A DNA stretch of 64,000 nucleotides from positions 1 through 64,000 of the forward strand of contig JABFGF010000014.1 in assembly GCA_013112635.1 (NCBI GenBank), read 5' to 3'. This DNA is from Calditrichota bacterium (GTDB lineage Bacteria > Calditrichota > Calditrichia > Calditrichales > J004). Made by a program: the position numbers and the translations under genes. This document shows, one piece after another, positions 24,988-33,572 of the stretch (positions within the stretch are counted from its first letter, which is position 1; the number at the start of each line of letters is the position of its first letter). Under the pieces are notes generated by a model, which saw only the letters and a list, made by a program, of their open reading frames with translations, had not been told where the DNA came from and did no database searches.

Positions 24988-25001
24988 AGACCGATCGGTC
25001 T
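24988..25001. promoter_or_regulatory. TetR operator upstream of the hydrolase gene
   Basis: AGACCGATCGGTCT, a perfect 14-bp palindrome containing GACCG-N2-CGGTC, lies 15 bp before the hydrolase start and shares its core with the site upstream of the TetR gene. Confidence 0.8.
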
Positions 25002-25016
25002 TGATGGGAGTTTGTT

Positions 25017-25949
25017 ATGCAAGTGATTGTATTAAAGATATTTCAAATCTGGTTTAAATTAGTTGAGACTGTTTTGCCGGTTATTGCCAGGAAATGGTCA
25101 GTAAATTTGTTTTTTTCACCAATGCGATTTAAGCGGCCTTTTAGAGAAGAAGCCTTTGTTAAAAAAGCCCAAATATCCAAAATTCCTTTTCAAATCAATT
25201 TAACCGAATTATACAACCTGGAGTGGGCAAAAGGAAAAGTTTTAAACAAGCAATTTAACCAAAATACGGACAAAACTTTTTACACTTTGTATGAACTTGG
25301 CGAAGGCCCGGTAGTGCTTTTGGTACATGGCTGGTCAGGTAGAGCTTCTCAAATGGGAAGTATTGCAACTGCTTTGGCAGATAAAGGGTTTAAAACAATA
25401 ACATTTGATGCCTTTGCACACGGCAGCTCTCCGGGCAAGCAGACTACCGTTCTTGAATTTGTAAAGATTATAAAAAACATCCATGAAAAGTTTGGGCCGT
25501 TTGAAGCAATTGTTGGACATTCGTTGGGCGGAATTGCAGCAGGCAAGGCCATAACAGAAGGGGTGGAATGTAAAAATTTAATTACTATTGGATCTCCAAC
25601 GACGATGAATTTTATTTTAGAGGCATTCGGTAAAATTATAAACGCCTCTTCAACTACACAAAACTATATCAAGACTTTTGTAGAAAAGTATGCACGGGCC
25701 AATGCAAGTGAATTTTCGTTGACTAATATCGGGCAAAAGCTTTCTGTACCCGGTTTGCTTATTCATGATAAAAATGACACGGAAGCAGAGTATGATCAGG
25801 CTTTGTTATTTGAAGAAATGTGGCCTCAAGGGCGTTTGGTTACAACGGAAGGTCTTGGTCATTCCCGAATTTTACGCGATAAAAAAGTATTGGAAATAAT
25901 AACTTCATTTGTTTCTTTACCGGTTTATTCAGAAGAGCCCATTCTCTAA
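25017..25949 (+). CDS. Alpha/beta hydrolase controlled by the upstream TetR
   Basis: A 310-residue hydrolase without a signal peptide. The core domain starts at about residue 92 with VVLLVHGWSGRAS (oxyanion segment), then nucleophile Ser in VGHSLGGIAAG, candidate acid Asp in IHDKNDTEAEYD, and catalytic His in EGLGHSRILRD. The N-terminal 60 residues carry a hydrophobic KRPF-type helix common in this group. A TetR operator lies immediately upstream, so it should be derepressed by the same inducer as the regulator. Substrate unknown. Confidence 0.9.
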   Translation: MQVIVLKIFQIWFKLVETVLPVIARKWSVNLFFSPMRFKRPFREEAFVKKAQISKIPFQINLTELYNLEWAKGKVLNKQFNQNTDKTFYTLYELGEGPVVLLVHGWSGRASQMGSIATALADKGFKTITFDAFAHGSSPGKQTTVLEFVKIIKNIHEKFGPFEAIVGHSLGGIAAGKAITEGVECKNLITIGSPTTMNFILEAFGKIINASSTTQNYIKTFVEKYARANASEFSLTNIGQKLSVPGLLIHDKNDTEAEYDQALLFEEMWPQGRLVTTEGLGHSRILRDKKVLEIITSFVSLPVYSEEPIL

Positions 25950-26027
25950 TAATAGCTTTCCAGTTTTTAACTCACCCATTTTTGAGGATGGCAAATAGCA
26001 TATTTTATGCAACTATTCTCGTTTTCC

Positions 26028-26041
26028 ATACGTTACCGTAT
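26028..26041. promoter_or_regulatory. Operator 1 upstream of the second TetR gene
   Basis: ATACG-TTAC-CGTAT, a perfect inverted repeat with a 4-bp spacer, 66 bp before the start of the second TetR gene. A near-identical site follows at 26076-26089, centre to centre 48 bp away. Confidence 0.65.
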
Positions 26042-26075
26042 TTTTTTCTTGCAATTGATTTTTGTTTTTGTTAAC

Positions 26076-26089
26076 ATACGCAAGCGTAC
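26076..26089. promoter_or_regulatory. Operator 2 upstream of the second TetR gene
   Basis: ATACG-CAAG-CGTAC, with arms matching operator 1 except the last base and the same 4-bp spacer, 17 bp before the start codon. Two spaced sites suggest cooperative autorepression. Confidence 0.65.
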
Positions 26090-26106
26090 GGAAAATGGAA
26101 CAATAA

Positions 26107-26667
26107 ATGCCAATAAAGAAAGTAACAAAAAAAGACTGGCTTTGGGCCGGTATAAGCTTTTTCTCAAAAGGTGGGATAAATGCACTCAATGTGGAAAAAA
26201 TGGCCAAAGCTCTGAAATGCACAAAAGGCAGCTTTTACTGGTACTTCAAATCCCGCGATGATTATATCATGCAGCTTATTGATTTGTGGGCAGCTGATGG
26301 AACAGAGTCTTTTATTGATGACGCAGAAACAGCCGAAACCCCACAAGCCAAGCTCAAACACCTCATTACAGAAGTACTCAAAGATCGTCGTGGCGCTGAT
26401 TTTGAGTTTTATCTACGGCATCATGGACAAAAAAATCCGGCTGTTAAAGAACTGATCGAAAAAACAGAAAAGCGGCGTATTTCTTTTATGGCGCATTTAC
26501 TGCAGGAAGCACAAGTCGCAGATTATGAAGCGAAGGCAGAAATAATCTACTATTATTATTTGGGCTGGTACGAGCATAATAAACATTTCACGGCACCCGA
26601 TGAGGTTATTAATCAAGAGTTGCGAAAGATCGCCCTGATTTCCGGGCTTGAGTGGATGAGCGATTAA
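26107..26667 (+). CDS. TetR-family repressor
   Basis: A 186-residue regulator. The N-terminus has the TetR helix-turn-helix (WLWAGISFFSKGGINALNVEKMAKALKCTKGSFYWYFKSRDD-type pattern, residues 10-52, with the FYWYFKSR ending). The C-terminal domain is helical and not recognised. Two ATACG-N4-CGTA inverted repeats upstream are its likely operators. It starts an apparent operon with the flavin-binding protein (18 bp) and two small membrane proteins, which it probably represses together with itself. Confidence 0.93.
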   Translation: MPIKKVTKKDWLWAGISFFSKGGINALNVEKMAKALKCTKGSFYWYFKSRDDYIMQLIDLWAADGTESFIDDAETAETPQAKLKHLITEVLKDRRGADFEFYLRHHGQKNPAVKELIEKTEKRRISFMAHLLQEAQVADYEAKAEIIYYYYLGWYEHNKHFTAPDEVINQELRKIALISGLEWMSD

Positions 26668-26685
26668 AAAGCGGGAAGGAGAAAA

Positions 26686-27174
26686 ATGGATTTAGTGAAA
26701 GACTGGAAAAGAGTGAGATTACATTTTAACAAGAGTTTTAGATCAAGTCTCCATGTATCAATTGCATCTGTAGACTCGGAAAATAATCCAACAGTTACGC
26801 CGATTGGTTCATTATTTTTAAATGGGAACCAAACAGGATTCTACTTCGAGAAATTTCCAACAAAACTCTCTCAACATGCCAAATCGAATAAAAATGTCTG
26901 TATCCTGGGTGTGAATAGTGGACGTGGGTTTTGGCTAAAATCTCTGCTTGATGGAAAGTTTAGTACGTATCCTGCTTTAAAACTTTATGGACAGATGGGA
27001 GAAAAAAGGAAAGCCACTGAAAAAGAAATCAATCGCTTAAAAAGGCGTATGCGACTGACAAAGATGTTTAAAGGCCACAAATACTTGTGGGGAAAGAAAA
27101 TGGATATGGTTCGTGAAATATCATTTTCCAAAGTTGAAATAATAAATCTTAGAGAAATGACAAAAGAGTTGTGA
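26686..27174 (+). CDS. PNPOx-like FMN-binding split-barrel protein
   Basis: A 162-residue protein with the split-barrel pattern of pyridoxamine-phosphate-oxidase-like proteins: SLHVSIASVDSENNPTVTPIGSLFL, then FYFEKFPTKLSQHAKSNKNVCILG, where basic and serine residues usually hold the FMN phosphate. The C-terminal third has an unusual basic helix (KRKATEKEINRLKRRMRLTK) not typical of the smallest members. It follows the TetR gene by 18 bp with a good ribosome site (GGGAAGGAGAAAA). A redox role on a compound sensed by that regulator is a reasonable inference. Confidence 0.75.
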   Translation: MDLVKDWKRVRLHFNKSFRSSLHVSIASVDSENNPTVTPIGSLFLNGNQTGFYFEKFPTKLSQHAKSNKNVCILGVNSGRGFWLKSLLDGKFSTYPALKLYGQMGEKRKATEKEINRLKRRMRLTKMFKGHKYLWGKKMDMVREISFSKVEIINLREMTKEL

Positions 27175-27205
27175 GTTATTATCATTTTCATTGAAAGGAA
27201 AAAAA

Positions 27206-27628
27206 GTGATAGAACAAATATTAATTATTGTTGGTGCTGGGATATTTGGAATTTTAGGGAGCGCCCATTTATTATTTACTTTTTTTACGGATAAATTTCT
27301 GGCCCGGAAAGCTGAAGTTGTAAGTGAAATGAAAAATACAACTCCAATTTTAACAGATCAAACTACCATGTGGAAAGCCTGGATTGGTTTTAATGCGAGC
27401 CATAGTTTGGGTGCCATAATATTTTCTTTGTTGTATTTAATACTTTCAATATTTCACATGGATTTATTTTTTACAACAACAACTTTTATCTGGCTCGCAG
27501 TAGTGAATAGTATATCTTACTTATTTCTTGCGAAGCGATATTGGTTTAAAGACCCTTTTATTGGAATTCTTATTGCAACATTTGTCTTTTTTTTAGCAGC
27601 AATTTTAATCGAAATAAAAATGGTATAA
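27206..27628 (+). CDS. Four-helix membrane protein (LIC_13387-like)
   Basis: A 140-residue integral membrane protein with four predicted transmembrane segments. The segments GIFGILGSAHLLFTFFTDKF and TTMWKAWIGFNASHSLGAIIF resemble the LIC_13387-type family of conserved membrane proteins of unknown function. The GTG at 27206 was chosen because AAAGGA lies 7-12 bases upstream; the upstream TTG would place the start inside that site. It is the third gene of the TetR operon. Confidence 0.65.
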   Translation: MIEQILIIVGAGIFGILGSAHLLFTFFTDKFLARKAEVVSEMKNTTPILTDQTTMWKAWIGFNASHSLGAIIFSLLYLILSIFHMDLFFTTTTFIWLAVVNSISYLFLAKRYWFKDPFIGILIATFVFFLAAILIEIKMV

Positions 27629-27638
27629 AGGAATAGGA

Positions 27639-28088
27639 ATGGAACGCAGCGATTCTGAAAAAAAGAACATACTTTTGCTTATTGGTGGTTATATCAATTA
27701 CATGATTGCCGTTTTGCACATTGTGGGTCTGTTGTGGGCAGATTGGATGTTCAGGGTAACAGGTATCGAAAAAGATATGGCTGAACTTGCAGAAATTCAT
27801 GTTTCTCTGCCTTACCTTTTAACAATTGTTGTTGCAGTTTTCTTTTATCTTTTTGGCCGATATGCCTTGTCTGCAGCGGGTTCTGGCAAAAAGCTTCCTT
27901 TTTTAAAGATAGTAAATTATTCTATCGCATTTATCTATCTGCTGCGAGGGATTGGTGAATTCTTTTATGATAATTTGAATGATACGAGTTCTGTTTTGGA
28001 AACAAGTTACTCGATGATTTCAATAATTGTTGGTTTACTATATCTGGTTGGCACATACCAGGTTTTTAATTCACATAAATCAAAATAA
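27639..28088 (+). CDS. Four-helix membrane protein of unknown function
   Basis: A 149-residue integral membrane protein with four predicted transmembrane segments (about residues 12-33, 54-75, 88-107 and 120-142). Charged residues fall in loops. No family recognised. It starts 10 bp after the preceding membrane protein and ends in a terminator, so it closes the TetR-PNPOx operon. Confidence 0.7.
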   Translation: MERSDSEKKNILLLIGGYINYMIAVLHIVGLLWADWMFRVTGIEKDMAELAEIHVSLPYLLTIVVAVFFYLFGRYALSAAGSGKKLPFLKIVNYSIAFIYLLRGIGEFFYDNLNDTSSVLETSYSMISIIVGLLYLVGTYQVFNSHKSK

Positions 28089-28090
28089 AA

Positions 28091-28124
28091 AAGGCGGTTA
28101 TTCAAAGTTTCTGATTACCGCCTT
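28091..28124. terminator. Bidirectional terminator between the TetR operon and the M16 genes
   Basis: AAGGCGGT / ACCGCCTT arms with an 18-nt loop, preceded by an A-run and lying between convergent genes. Confidence 0.7.
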
Positions 28125-28161
28125 CTCATATTTAGCAATTCACTAATTCAGTATTTCTGTT

Positions 28162-29715
28162 TTACTTGAACGTATCTGCAGAGTTAATAATATTCACAGA
28201 TTTAACATTCAGCTTATAATTAGCCACTTCATCATCTTCAGCCAACACTTCTTCCGGTAAACCGGATTTAACCAGGTTGGAATAGCTCATTGGTGATGCT
28301 TCATTCTCAAGCAGGCTTTTTGCTAACGGACCGGCTTCACTTTCATCCGTTACAATAGTGACAAACATATTTTCAGTTGGCCAATATTTTTTGATGGCCT
28401 TATTTACATCAGCTAAAGTTAGTTTTGAGAGTAAACCGTCAACTTCTTTCAGATAATTTGTTCTGCCATAAAAACGAGAGTCCATTAACCAGCCCAATTG
28501 TTGGGCAGGAGTTTGGGCATACAATTTTATGTAACTGCGTAGAAAAGTACGGGTTTCTTCAAAAGACTTTTCATCCATGCCATTGGCAATTAGCAAATCA
28601 AATTCACGGATGGCCATACGCAAAGCAAAATGAGCATGTCCAACTTTAATATCAGCCAACTCTTCATATTGTCCTTTTAGCTGCTTGGCGATTTGAACAG
28701 GCCTGATCCAGATAGAGAAATAATTTGAGTGGCGCGGAACTCCGGAAGGTGGCAACATATTACCACCACCATTATCATACCATTCTATGTAAGAGTAATC
28801 ACCATAGTTCATAGAGCGTGTTTCACGTATTTTTTGATACAGACGCGAGTAGGACTTGCGGTGTTCGCCCATCCAGGAGTTGGCAACCATCATAGCCGCA
28901 AAATCATCATCCGAGCGGGTAATAGCCAATGGAGCTCCTGTAAAAATAGCCGAGCCAAATGCACCTTGTTTGGAAATAATTTCAACCTCAATACCTTTTG
29001 GAGTCCGGGCTTTGCCATTTATAGGGATAATTGGATTTATGTCCGGTAAAGTAGCCATATCTTTTTTAAGCTGAGATAAGAAATCGGCTGAATATTTGCC
29101 TGCAATTCCGATTGTCAGATTATTTTTTGTAAAATATTTTTTGTAATGATCTTTAACATCATCCAGGGTAATGGATTTTACGCTTTCTGATTTTCCCTGT
29201 TTCATATGCTGATAATTTGTACCGCGAAACAACAAATCTTCCAAAGCTTTTTTGCTGTATTCTTCATCAGACTGAGCACGAATTCCCTGATCGACATAAT
29301 TCTGCTGATTGACCATTATGCGTTTGAAATCATTTTCAGCAAAAGCCGGTTTAAGAATGACATCGCGCAAGATAGGATAAAACTCATCTGCAAAATCTGC
29401 CGGCACCTGAAAAGTAAAAACCGTTACTTCTTTATCAACATTTGCGCCATAACCTGCTGCCCATGGGTGTAGTTTATCCTGAATTTCGCTATAGCTCATA
29501 TCACCCGCACCGCCTTGTGATAAAATTGATGCCGTAGCTACAGTTAAACCTTCTTTTCCAGCCGGATCACTTACAGCACCATTACGGAACATAAGTTTTA
29601 CAACCAGTTTATTGGAATTTGCCATGTTTAATTCGACAACATTTTTATCACCTGCCCAGGAAAGGGACACAAGCACGGCCAACAGGAAAAGTGCTATAAT
29701 TTTGAAATGTTTCAT
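28162..29715 (-). CDS. M16-family peptidase subunit lacking the zinc motif
   Basis: A 517-residue exported protein (signal peptide ending SWA-G) with two M16 repeats. At the position of the zinc motif it reads LSQGGAGDMSYSEI and has no HxxEH, so it is likely the non-catalytic partner that completes the substrate chamber, with the conserved RxxY-like region in REFDLLIANGMD and the C-terminal half (KIRETRSMNYGDYSYIEWY). It overlaps by 4 bp the upstream catalytic M16 gene, so the two are translationally coupled and probably form a heterodimer in the periplasm. Confidence 0.88.
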   Translation of the reverse strand: MKHFKIIALFLLAVLVSLSWAGDKNVVELNMANSNKLVVKLMFRNGAVSDPAGKEGLTVATASILSQGGAGDMSYSEIQDKLHPWAAGYGANVDKEVTVFTFQVPADFADEFYPILRDVILKPAFAENDFKRIMVNQQNYVDQGIRAQSDEEYSKKALEDLLFRGTNYQHMKQGKSESVKSITLDDVKDHYKKYFTKNNLTIGIAGKYSADFLSQLKKDMATLPDINPIIPINGKARTPKGIEVEIISKQGAFGSAIFTGAPLAITRSDDDFAAMMVANSWMGEHRKSYSRLYQKIRETRSMNYGDYSYIEWYDNGGGNMLPPSGVPRHSNYFSIWIRPVQIAKQLKGQYEELADIKVGHAHFALRMAIREFDLLIANGMDEKSFEETRTFLRSYIKLYAQTPAQQLGWLMDSRFYGRTNYLKEVDGLLSKLTLADVNKAIKKYWPTENMFVTIVTDESEAGPLAKSLLENEASPMSYSNLVKSGLPEEVLAEDDEVANYKLNVKSVNIINSADTFK

Positions 29716-31061
29716 TTAACACCTCCTTTTGTGTCTTCAGAAATTGTTGATACGGTCAGGGCATCAGAAATAAAATATTTATTTGCAACCATTTTAATAT
29801 CTTCCACCGTAACCTGATCATAAAGTGCATATAAATTATTTAATGATTCAGGATCACCTGTAAGCATAATATAGTGACAAAGTGAGTTTGCTATATTGCT
29901 TGGGTTATCAATGCTCATAGCAAAGCTGTATTTTAGATTGGATTTTGTTTTGGCAAGAATTTCTGCATCAACGCCATTTGCTTTTACATTTTCAATGGCC
30001 TTTATAACTTCGTCTTTGAAATATTGCAGATCTTTTTTATCCACCATTGAGGCTCTGATATTAAACAGGTTTGGATCTCTTGAATCTCCTGCACCACCAC
30101 CCAGGAAACGAGCTTTCTGTTCGGTTAATACCAATTTTTTGTAAAGATCTGATGTCCTTGAAAAAACTATGGAAGACATAACATCCAATGCAGGCATATC
30201 GATCTGATCATCTTTAAATGCGGGACCTTTATAAGCCAGGCTCATGTATGGTGGGATTTCGCCATTTTGAAGATGTGCATAGCGCGTACCTTTTTGAGGT
30301 GGTTCTTCAGGAACAACAGAAACGTAACTTCCTGTTTCCCATTTTCCAAAGTACTTTTCTGCAAGTTTGTTTACCTGGTCATCTGTTACATCACCTACTA
30401 CAACGATGGTGCAATACTCCGGACGATAATAACGATCGAAAAACTGAAGGGAGTATTTGTATTGATTCGGCATGTCAACGATATCATCAAAAAAGCCCAT
30501 GGTTGTGTGCTTGTATGTATGAACGTCAAATGCTGTATTTAGCATTTTCTCATAGATTCGTGAATAAGGGCTGGCATAATTTTTTGTATATTCACCTTTT
30601 ACCGCTCCTGCTTCAGTCTTAAATCCATGTTCAGAATAATTAAGATTCATGAAGCGGTCGGCTTCAAGCTCAAACATGGTTTCCAGTTTTTCTGCGTTTC
30701 CGGTAATGTGATATACAGTTCTGTCTTGAGATGTATTGGCATTGGCCGATGCTCCGGTTGATTTTAATACAGCGCCATATTCAGCTTTGGAATATTTGTC
30801 TGTACCACGGAACATCATGTGCTCAAAAAAGTGGGCAAATCCGGTTACACCTTTTTCAACTTCATTGCGGGCTCCAACACGTACAACAATATAAAATGCT
30901 GCCAATCCGGGGCTGTCAAACTGGACTGTCACAACATTTAACCCATTGTCAAGCTTATGCTGATTAATTGGATATGGCAAAATCTTATCTGAGGCGATTA
31001 AGCTGCCAGCAAAAATAAAGACCATTGCCATAAGAATAGCGGCATAAAATTTATGCTTCAT
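29712..31061 (-). CDS. M16-family zinc peptidase, catalytic subunit
   Basis: A 449-residue exported zinc peptidase of the insulinase/pitrilysin family. Residues 1-23 are a signal peptide. The inverted zinc motif is HFFEH (His77, Glu80, His81), with the distal glutamate in KTEAGAVKGEY about 70 residues later. The C-terminal half repeats the fold without the motif. Expected to degrade short or unfolded peptides in the periplasm together with the catalytically silent partner encoded next, with which it overlaps by 4 bp. Ribosome site TAAGGAGGAAGC precedes the ATG. Confidence 0.93.
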   Translation of the reverse strand: MKHKFYAAILMAMVFIFAGSLIASDKILPYPINQHKLDNGLNVVTVQFDSPGLAAFYIVVRVGARNEVEKGVTGFAHFFEHMMFRGTDKYSKAEYGAVLKSTGASANANTSQDRTVYHITGNAEKLETMFELEADRFMNLNYSEHGFKTEAGAVKGEYTKNYASPYSRIYEKMLNTAFDVHTYKHTTMGFFDDIVDMPNQYKYSLQFFDRYYRPEYCTIVVVGDVTDDQVNKLAEKYFGKWETGSYVSVVPEEPPQKGTRYAHLQNGEIPPYMSLAYKGPAFKDDQIDMPALDVMSSIVFSRTSDLYKKLVLTEQKARFLGGGAGDSRDPNLFNIRASMVDKKDLQYFKDEVIKAIENVKANGVDAEILAKTKSNLKYSFAMSIDNPSNIANSLCHYIMLTGDPESLNNLYALYDQVTVEDIKMVANKYFISDALTVSTISEDTKGGVK

Positions 31062-31293
31062 GCTTCCTCCTTAAGGATTATTTATTTTGATGTGGTTTTT
31101 TAGAAAAGAAAAGACTTCTCATATAACGATTGTGCATTAAAAATGTTACATGGTTTTGCTCATGAAAAACTATTTAATTTAGAATTAAAATTTTTACCGT
31201 CAAACAGAAAAGTAAATCCAAAATTGATTGGGTTGTTTGTTGGAAAAATTCTTACATTTATCTTCCCGGTTAAGTTGAAACCAAGGAAATTAT

Positions 31294-31641
31294 ATGGTCA
31301 AAAATATCGATTTATTTAAAAGAGAAAAAGTAGCTGCTGGCAAAGATACATTTATGCAGGTTTTGATCAGCGCTGATGATGCACCTAATTTTGCCATGCG
31401 CCGTTTTACAATCGAACCTGGTGGATCAATGCCGATGCACACAAACCTGGTTGAGCATGAACAACTTGTTTTAAATGGTCGCGCAAAGGTAGTAATTGAT
31501 GGTAAAGAATTTGAAGTAAAAAAAGATGATGTTGTTTTTATCCCGGCCGGAGTTCCACATAATTATAAAACTTTGGGAGATGAAGATTTTCAGTTTTTGT
31601 GCCTGGTGCCAAATAAACCGGATAAGATTGAGTTAGTTTGA
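31294..31641 (+). CDS. Cupin-domain protein
   Basis: A 115-residue single-domain cupin. Motif 1 is GGSMPMHTNLVEHEQLVLNG (His residues and Glu as metal ligands) and motif 2 is PAGVPHNY (His). The fold binds a divalent metal; substrates of stand-alone members vary widely and cannot be told here. It stands alone, with the ribosome site CCAAGGAAATTAT before the ATG. No signal peptide. Confidence 0.92.
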   Translation: MVKNIDLFKREKVAAGKDTFMQVLISADDAPNFAMRRFTIEPGGSMPMHTNLVEHEQLVLNGRAKVVIDGKEFEVKKDDVVFIPAGVPHNYKTLGDEDFQFLCLVPNKPDKIELV

Positions 31642-31653
31642 GGAAAATTGACA

Positions 31654-31671
31654 ATTGACAACTGATAATTG
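31654..31671. repeat. Dispersed AT-rich intergenic repeat, copy 2
   Basis: AATTGACAACTGATAATT matches 3728-3745 at 17 of 18 bases. It lies in the gap between the cupin and endonuclease IV genes. Confidence 0.4.
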
Positions 31672-31712
31672 TAGGATTGAACTAAAGATTAGTTCAGTGC
31701 TTTTCAATAATT

Positions 31713-31730
31713 CATTATTCCAATATTCCA
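31713..31730 (-). repeat. Second dispersed intergenic repeat, copy 1
   Basis: On the minus strand this reads TGGAATATTGGAATAATG, matching 16 of 18 bases of TGGAATAGTGGAGTAATG at 60940-60957 after icmF. Both copies are intergenic. Confidence 0.35.
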
Positions 31731-31795
31731 TTGTTAGATGCGATTAAGAAAACGAGACTGATTAAGATTATGAGCAAGAGAAGGAGTACAGATTT

Positions 31796-32638
31796 ATGAA
31801 ATATATCGGGGCACATGTAAGCTCATCCGGAGGTGTGGAAAACGCTCCCTTAAATGCGAAAGAAATTGAAGCAAAAGCTTTTGCGCTATTTGTTAAAAAC
31901 CAACGGCAATGGTTTGTAAAACCTTTGACAACAGAAAGTATTGATGGTTTTAAAAAAAATTGTGAAGAATTGAAATTTGACATGGATTATGTTCTGCCGC
32001 ATGATAGTTATCTTATTAACCTGGGCAGCCCCGATCCGGATGGCCTGGAGAAGTCGCGCAATTCATTTTTAAAAGAGATTCAGCGTTGCGAGCAGCTTGG
32101 AATAAAAATGCTCAATTTTCATCCCGGCAGCCATTTAAAAAGAATAAGTGAAGAAGAGTGCCTGGACAGAATTGGCGAATCGTTGAATATGATGCTGGAT
32201 AAAACAACCGGCGTAACATTGCTGATTGAGAATACGGCCGGGCAGGGCAGCAATATGGGTTACAAATTTGAACATTTGGCTCACATTATAGATATTGTTG
32301 AAGATAAATCCCGAATCGGTGTTTGTATTGATACATGCCATACTTTTGGTGCCGGATACGAATTAAGAAATGAAGACGGTTTTAATAAAACTTTTAAAAC
32401 TTTTGAAGATATTGTGGGTATAGAATATCTGAAGGGCATCCACTTAAACGATTCAAAAAAAGAATTTGCCAGCCGGCTGGACAGGCATGAAAGTATCGGC
32501 GATGGTCTGATTGGAATTGATGCATTCCGGTTTATAATGAACGATCCAAGATTTGAAGATATGCCGATAATCCTGGAAACGCCAAATCCTGAGCGCTGGG
32601 CTGAAGAAATAAAAATGCTTTATTCAATGATTAATTAA
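31796..32638 (+). CDS. nfo: Endonuclease IV (AP endonuclease)
   Basis: Endonuclease IV cleaves DNA 5' of abasic sites in base-excision repair, using three zinc ions in a TIM barrel. The sequence is a full-length member: [11 protein letters not shown] at the start, [73 protein letters not shown], and [14 protein letters not shown]. The metal ligands (His, Glu, Asp in these motifs) are all present. The gene has a ribosome site AAGGAG and is followed 30 bp later by an antitoxin-like gene. Confidence 0.97.
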   Translation: MKYIGAHVSSSGGVENAPLNAKEIEAKAFALFVKNQRQWFVKPLTTESIDGFKKNCEELKFDMDYVLPHDSYLINLGSPDPDGLEKSRNSFLKEIQRCEQLGIKMLNFHPGSHLKRISEEECLDRIGESLNMMLDKTTGVTLLIENTAGQGSNMGYKFEHLAHIIDIVEDKSRIGVCIDTCHTFGAGYELRNEDGFNKTFKTFEDIVGIEYLKGIHLNDSKKEFASRLDRHESIGDGLIGIDAFRFIMNDPRFEDMPIILETPNPERWAEEIKMLYSMIN

Positions 32639-32668
32639 ATGGAGATATAAAAATTGGAGGAGAAGAAT

Positions 32669-32896
32669 ATGGAAATCACTGCAGCGGAATTTAGACAAAA
32701 TGTTTATAAATTTCTTGATGAGGTAATAAAATCAGGCAAGTCCATAACAATTATTAAAGAAGGCAAGAAAATAAATCTAAGCCCATACCTGGAAGAAAAA
32801 ACAGGGATGCGTGCTTTCTTTAAAAAGAAAGACGAAGCTCCGGATGAGCACATACATCTTGATTTGTCAGAAGATTGGGAGACAGAGGATAAATAA
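32669..32896 (+). CDS. Orphan Phd/YefM-like antitoxin
   Basis: A 75-residue protein. ITAAEFRQNVYKFLDEVIKSGKSITIIKEGKKIN is the Phd DNA-binding fold (compare the antitoxins at 18365 and 48445). The C-terminus is short and acidic (HLDLSEDWETED). The ATG at 32669 follows GGAGGAGAAGAAT, preferred to the upstream TTG. No toxin gene follows: the next gene is an unrelated small protein 83 bp downstream. It may be a relic of a lost toxin-antitoxin pair or a stand-alone regulator. The GTACATGT repeats found at the two complete pairs are not seen here. Confidence 0.75.
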   Translation: MEITAAEFRQNVYKFLDEVIKSGKSITIIKEGKKINLSPYLEEKTGMRAFFKKKDEAPDEHIHLDLSEDWETEDK

Positions 32897-32979
32897 TTTT
32901 TCATTCTTTTATTGCTCTCCCATTTCGTTCTTGGTATCTTCTTTTTAGTAAACTTCATCCTTAATCTGAAGGAGGAATT

Positions 32980-33174
32980 ATGTTCACTGAGAATTTAAAT
33001 ATTGAGGAAAAACAAATAATTGTTGAAACCCTCGAAATGTTTCTTTCGGATCTGCGTATGGAAATTTCTCATACCGACAAGAAAGAATTCCGGGATGAAT
33101 TAAAACATCGAAAAACCGTTATTGCCAAAACAATCCATTTACTTAAGGATCAGCAACCGTTAAATTATCATTGA
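32980..33174 (+). CDS. Small acidic/basic helical protein of unknown function
   Basis: Sixty-four residues, predicted as two amphipathic helices (EEKQIIVETLEMFLSDLRMEIS and DELKHRKTVIAKTIHLLK). A perfect AAGGAGG lies 5 bp before the ATG. No family recognised. It is flanked by an antitoxin-like and a GYD gene on the same strand. Confidence 0.6.
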   Translation: MFTENLNIEEKQIIVETLEMFLSDLRMEISHTDKKEFRDELKHRKTVIAKTIHLLKDQQPLNYH

Positions 33175-33275
33175 AGAAGTAGGAATTTGGAAGTGAGAAG
33201 TAGGTGTAAGAAAAAACTTAACAATCTTACATTCTTTCAGTCTTAAAATCATAAATCCAAAAAGTGAGGTATGAT

Positions 33276-33572
33276 ATGCAAACATTTGTATTAATGACCA
33301 AACTTCCCCCCGAACTTACCAGCAAAATAAAACAGCGTGAACAGATTGGCCGCAACTGGCTTGGGCAGGTTCATGAAAAATGTCCTGAAGTGAAATTTGT
33401 GGCCCACTATGCCTTACTGGGCAAATACGATTTTATGGATATCTTTGAAGCACCGGATGCGGAGACAGCGGCAAAGGTTTCCCTAATCAGCCAGAAGGAA
33501 GGTGCTTCCCAAGCCGAAAGCTGGACAGCAATTCCATACAAACGTTTTGTTGAGTTGACCGAAGAACTTTGA
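33276..33572 (+). CDS. GYD-domain protein
   Basis: A 98-residue single-domain protein: MQTFVLMTKLPPELTSKIKQRE, then VAHYALLGKYDFMDIFEAPDAETAAKVSL, matching the GYD family (named after the conserved GxYD, here GKYDF). The fold is a ferredoxin-like dimer; the biochemical role is not established. The ATG at 33276 is in frame after GTGAGGTATGAT, with the longer frame from a weak upstream codon rejected. Confidence 0.85.
   Translation: MQTFVLMTKLPPELTSKIKQREQIGRNWLGQVHEKCPEVKFVAHYALLGKYDFMDIFEAPDAETAAKVSLISQKEGASQAESWTAIPYKRFVELTEEL

Noticed and set aside
26007-26261. 84-codon plus-strand ORF overlapping the second TetR start
   Set aside because: It runs across the operators and conflicts with the well-supported TetR frame.
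30218-30622. 134-codon ORF antisense to the M16 peptidase
   Set aside because: Shadow of a conserved coding region, no independent support.
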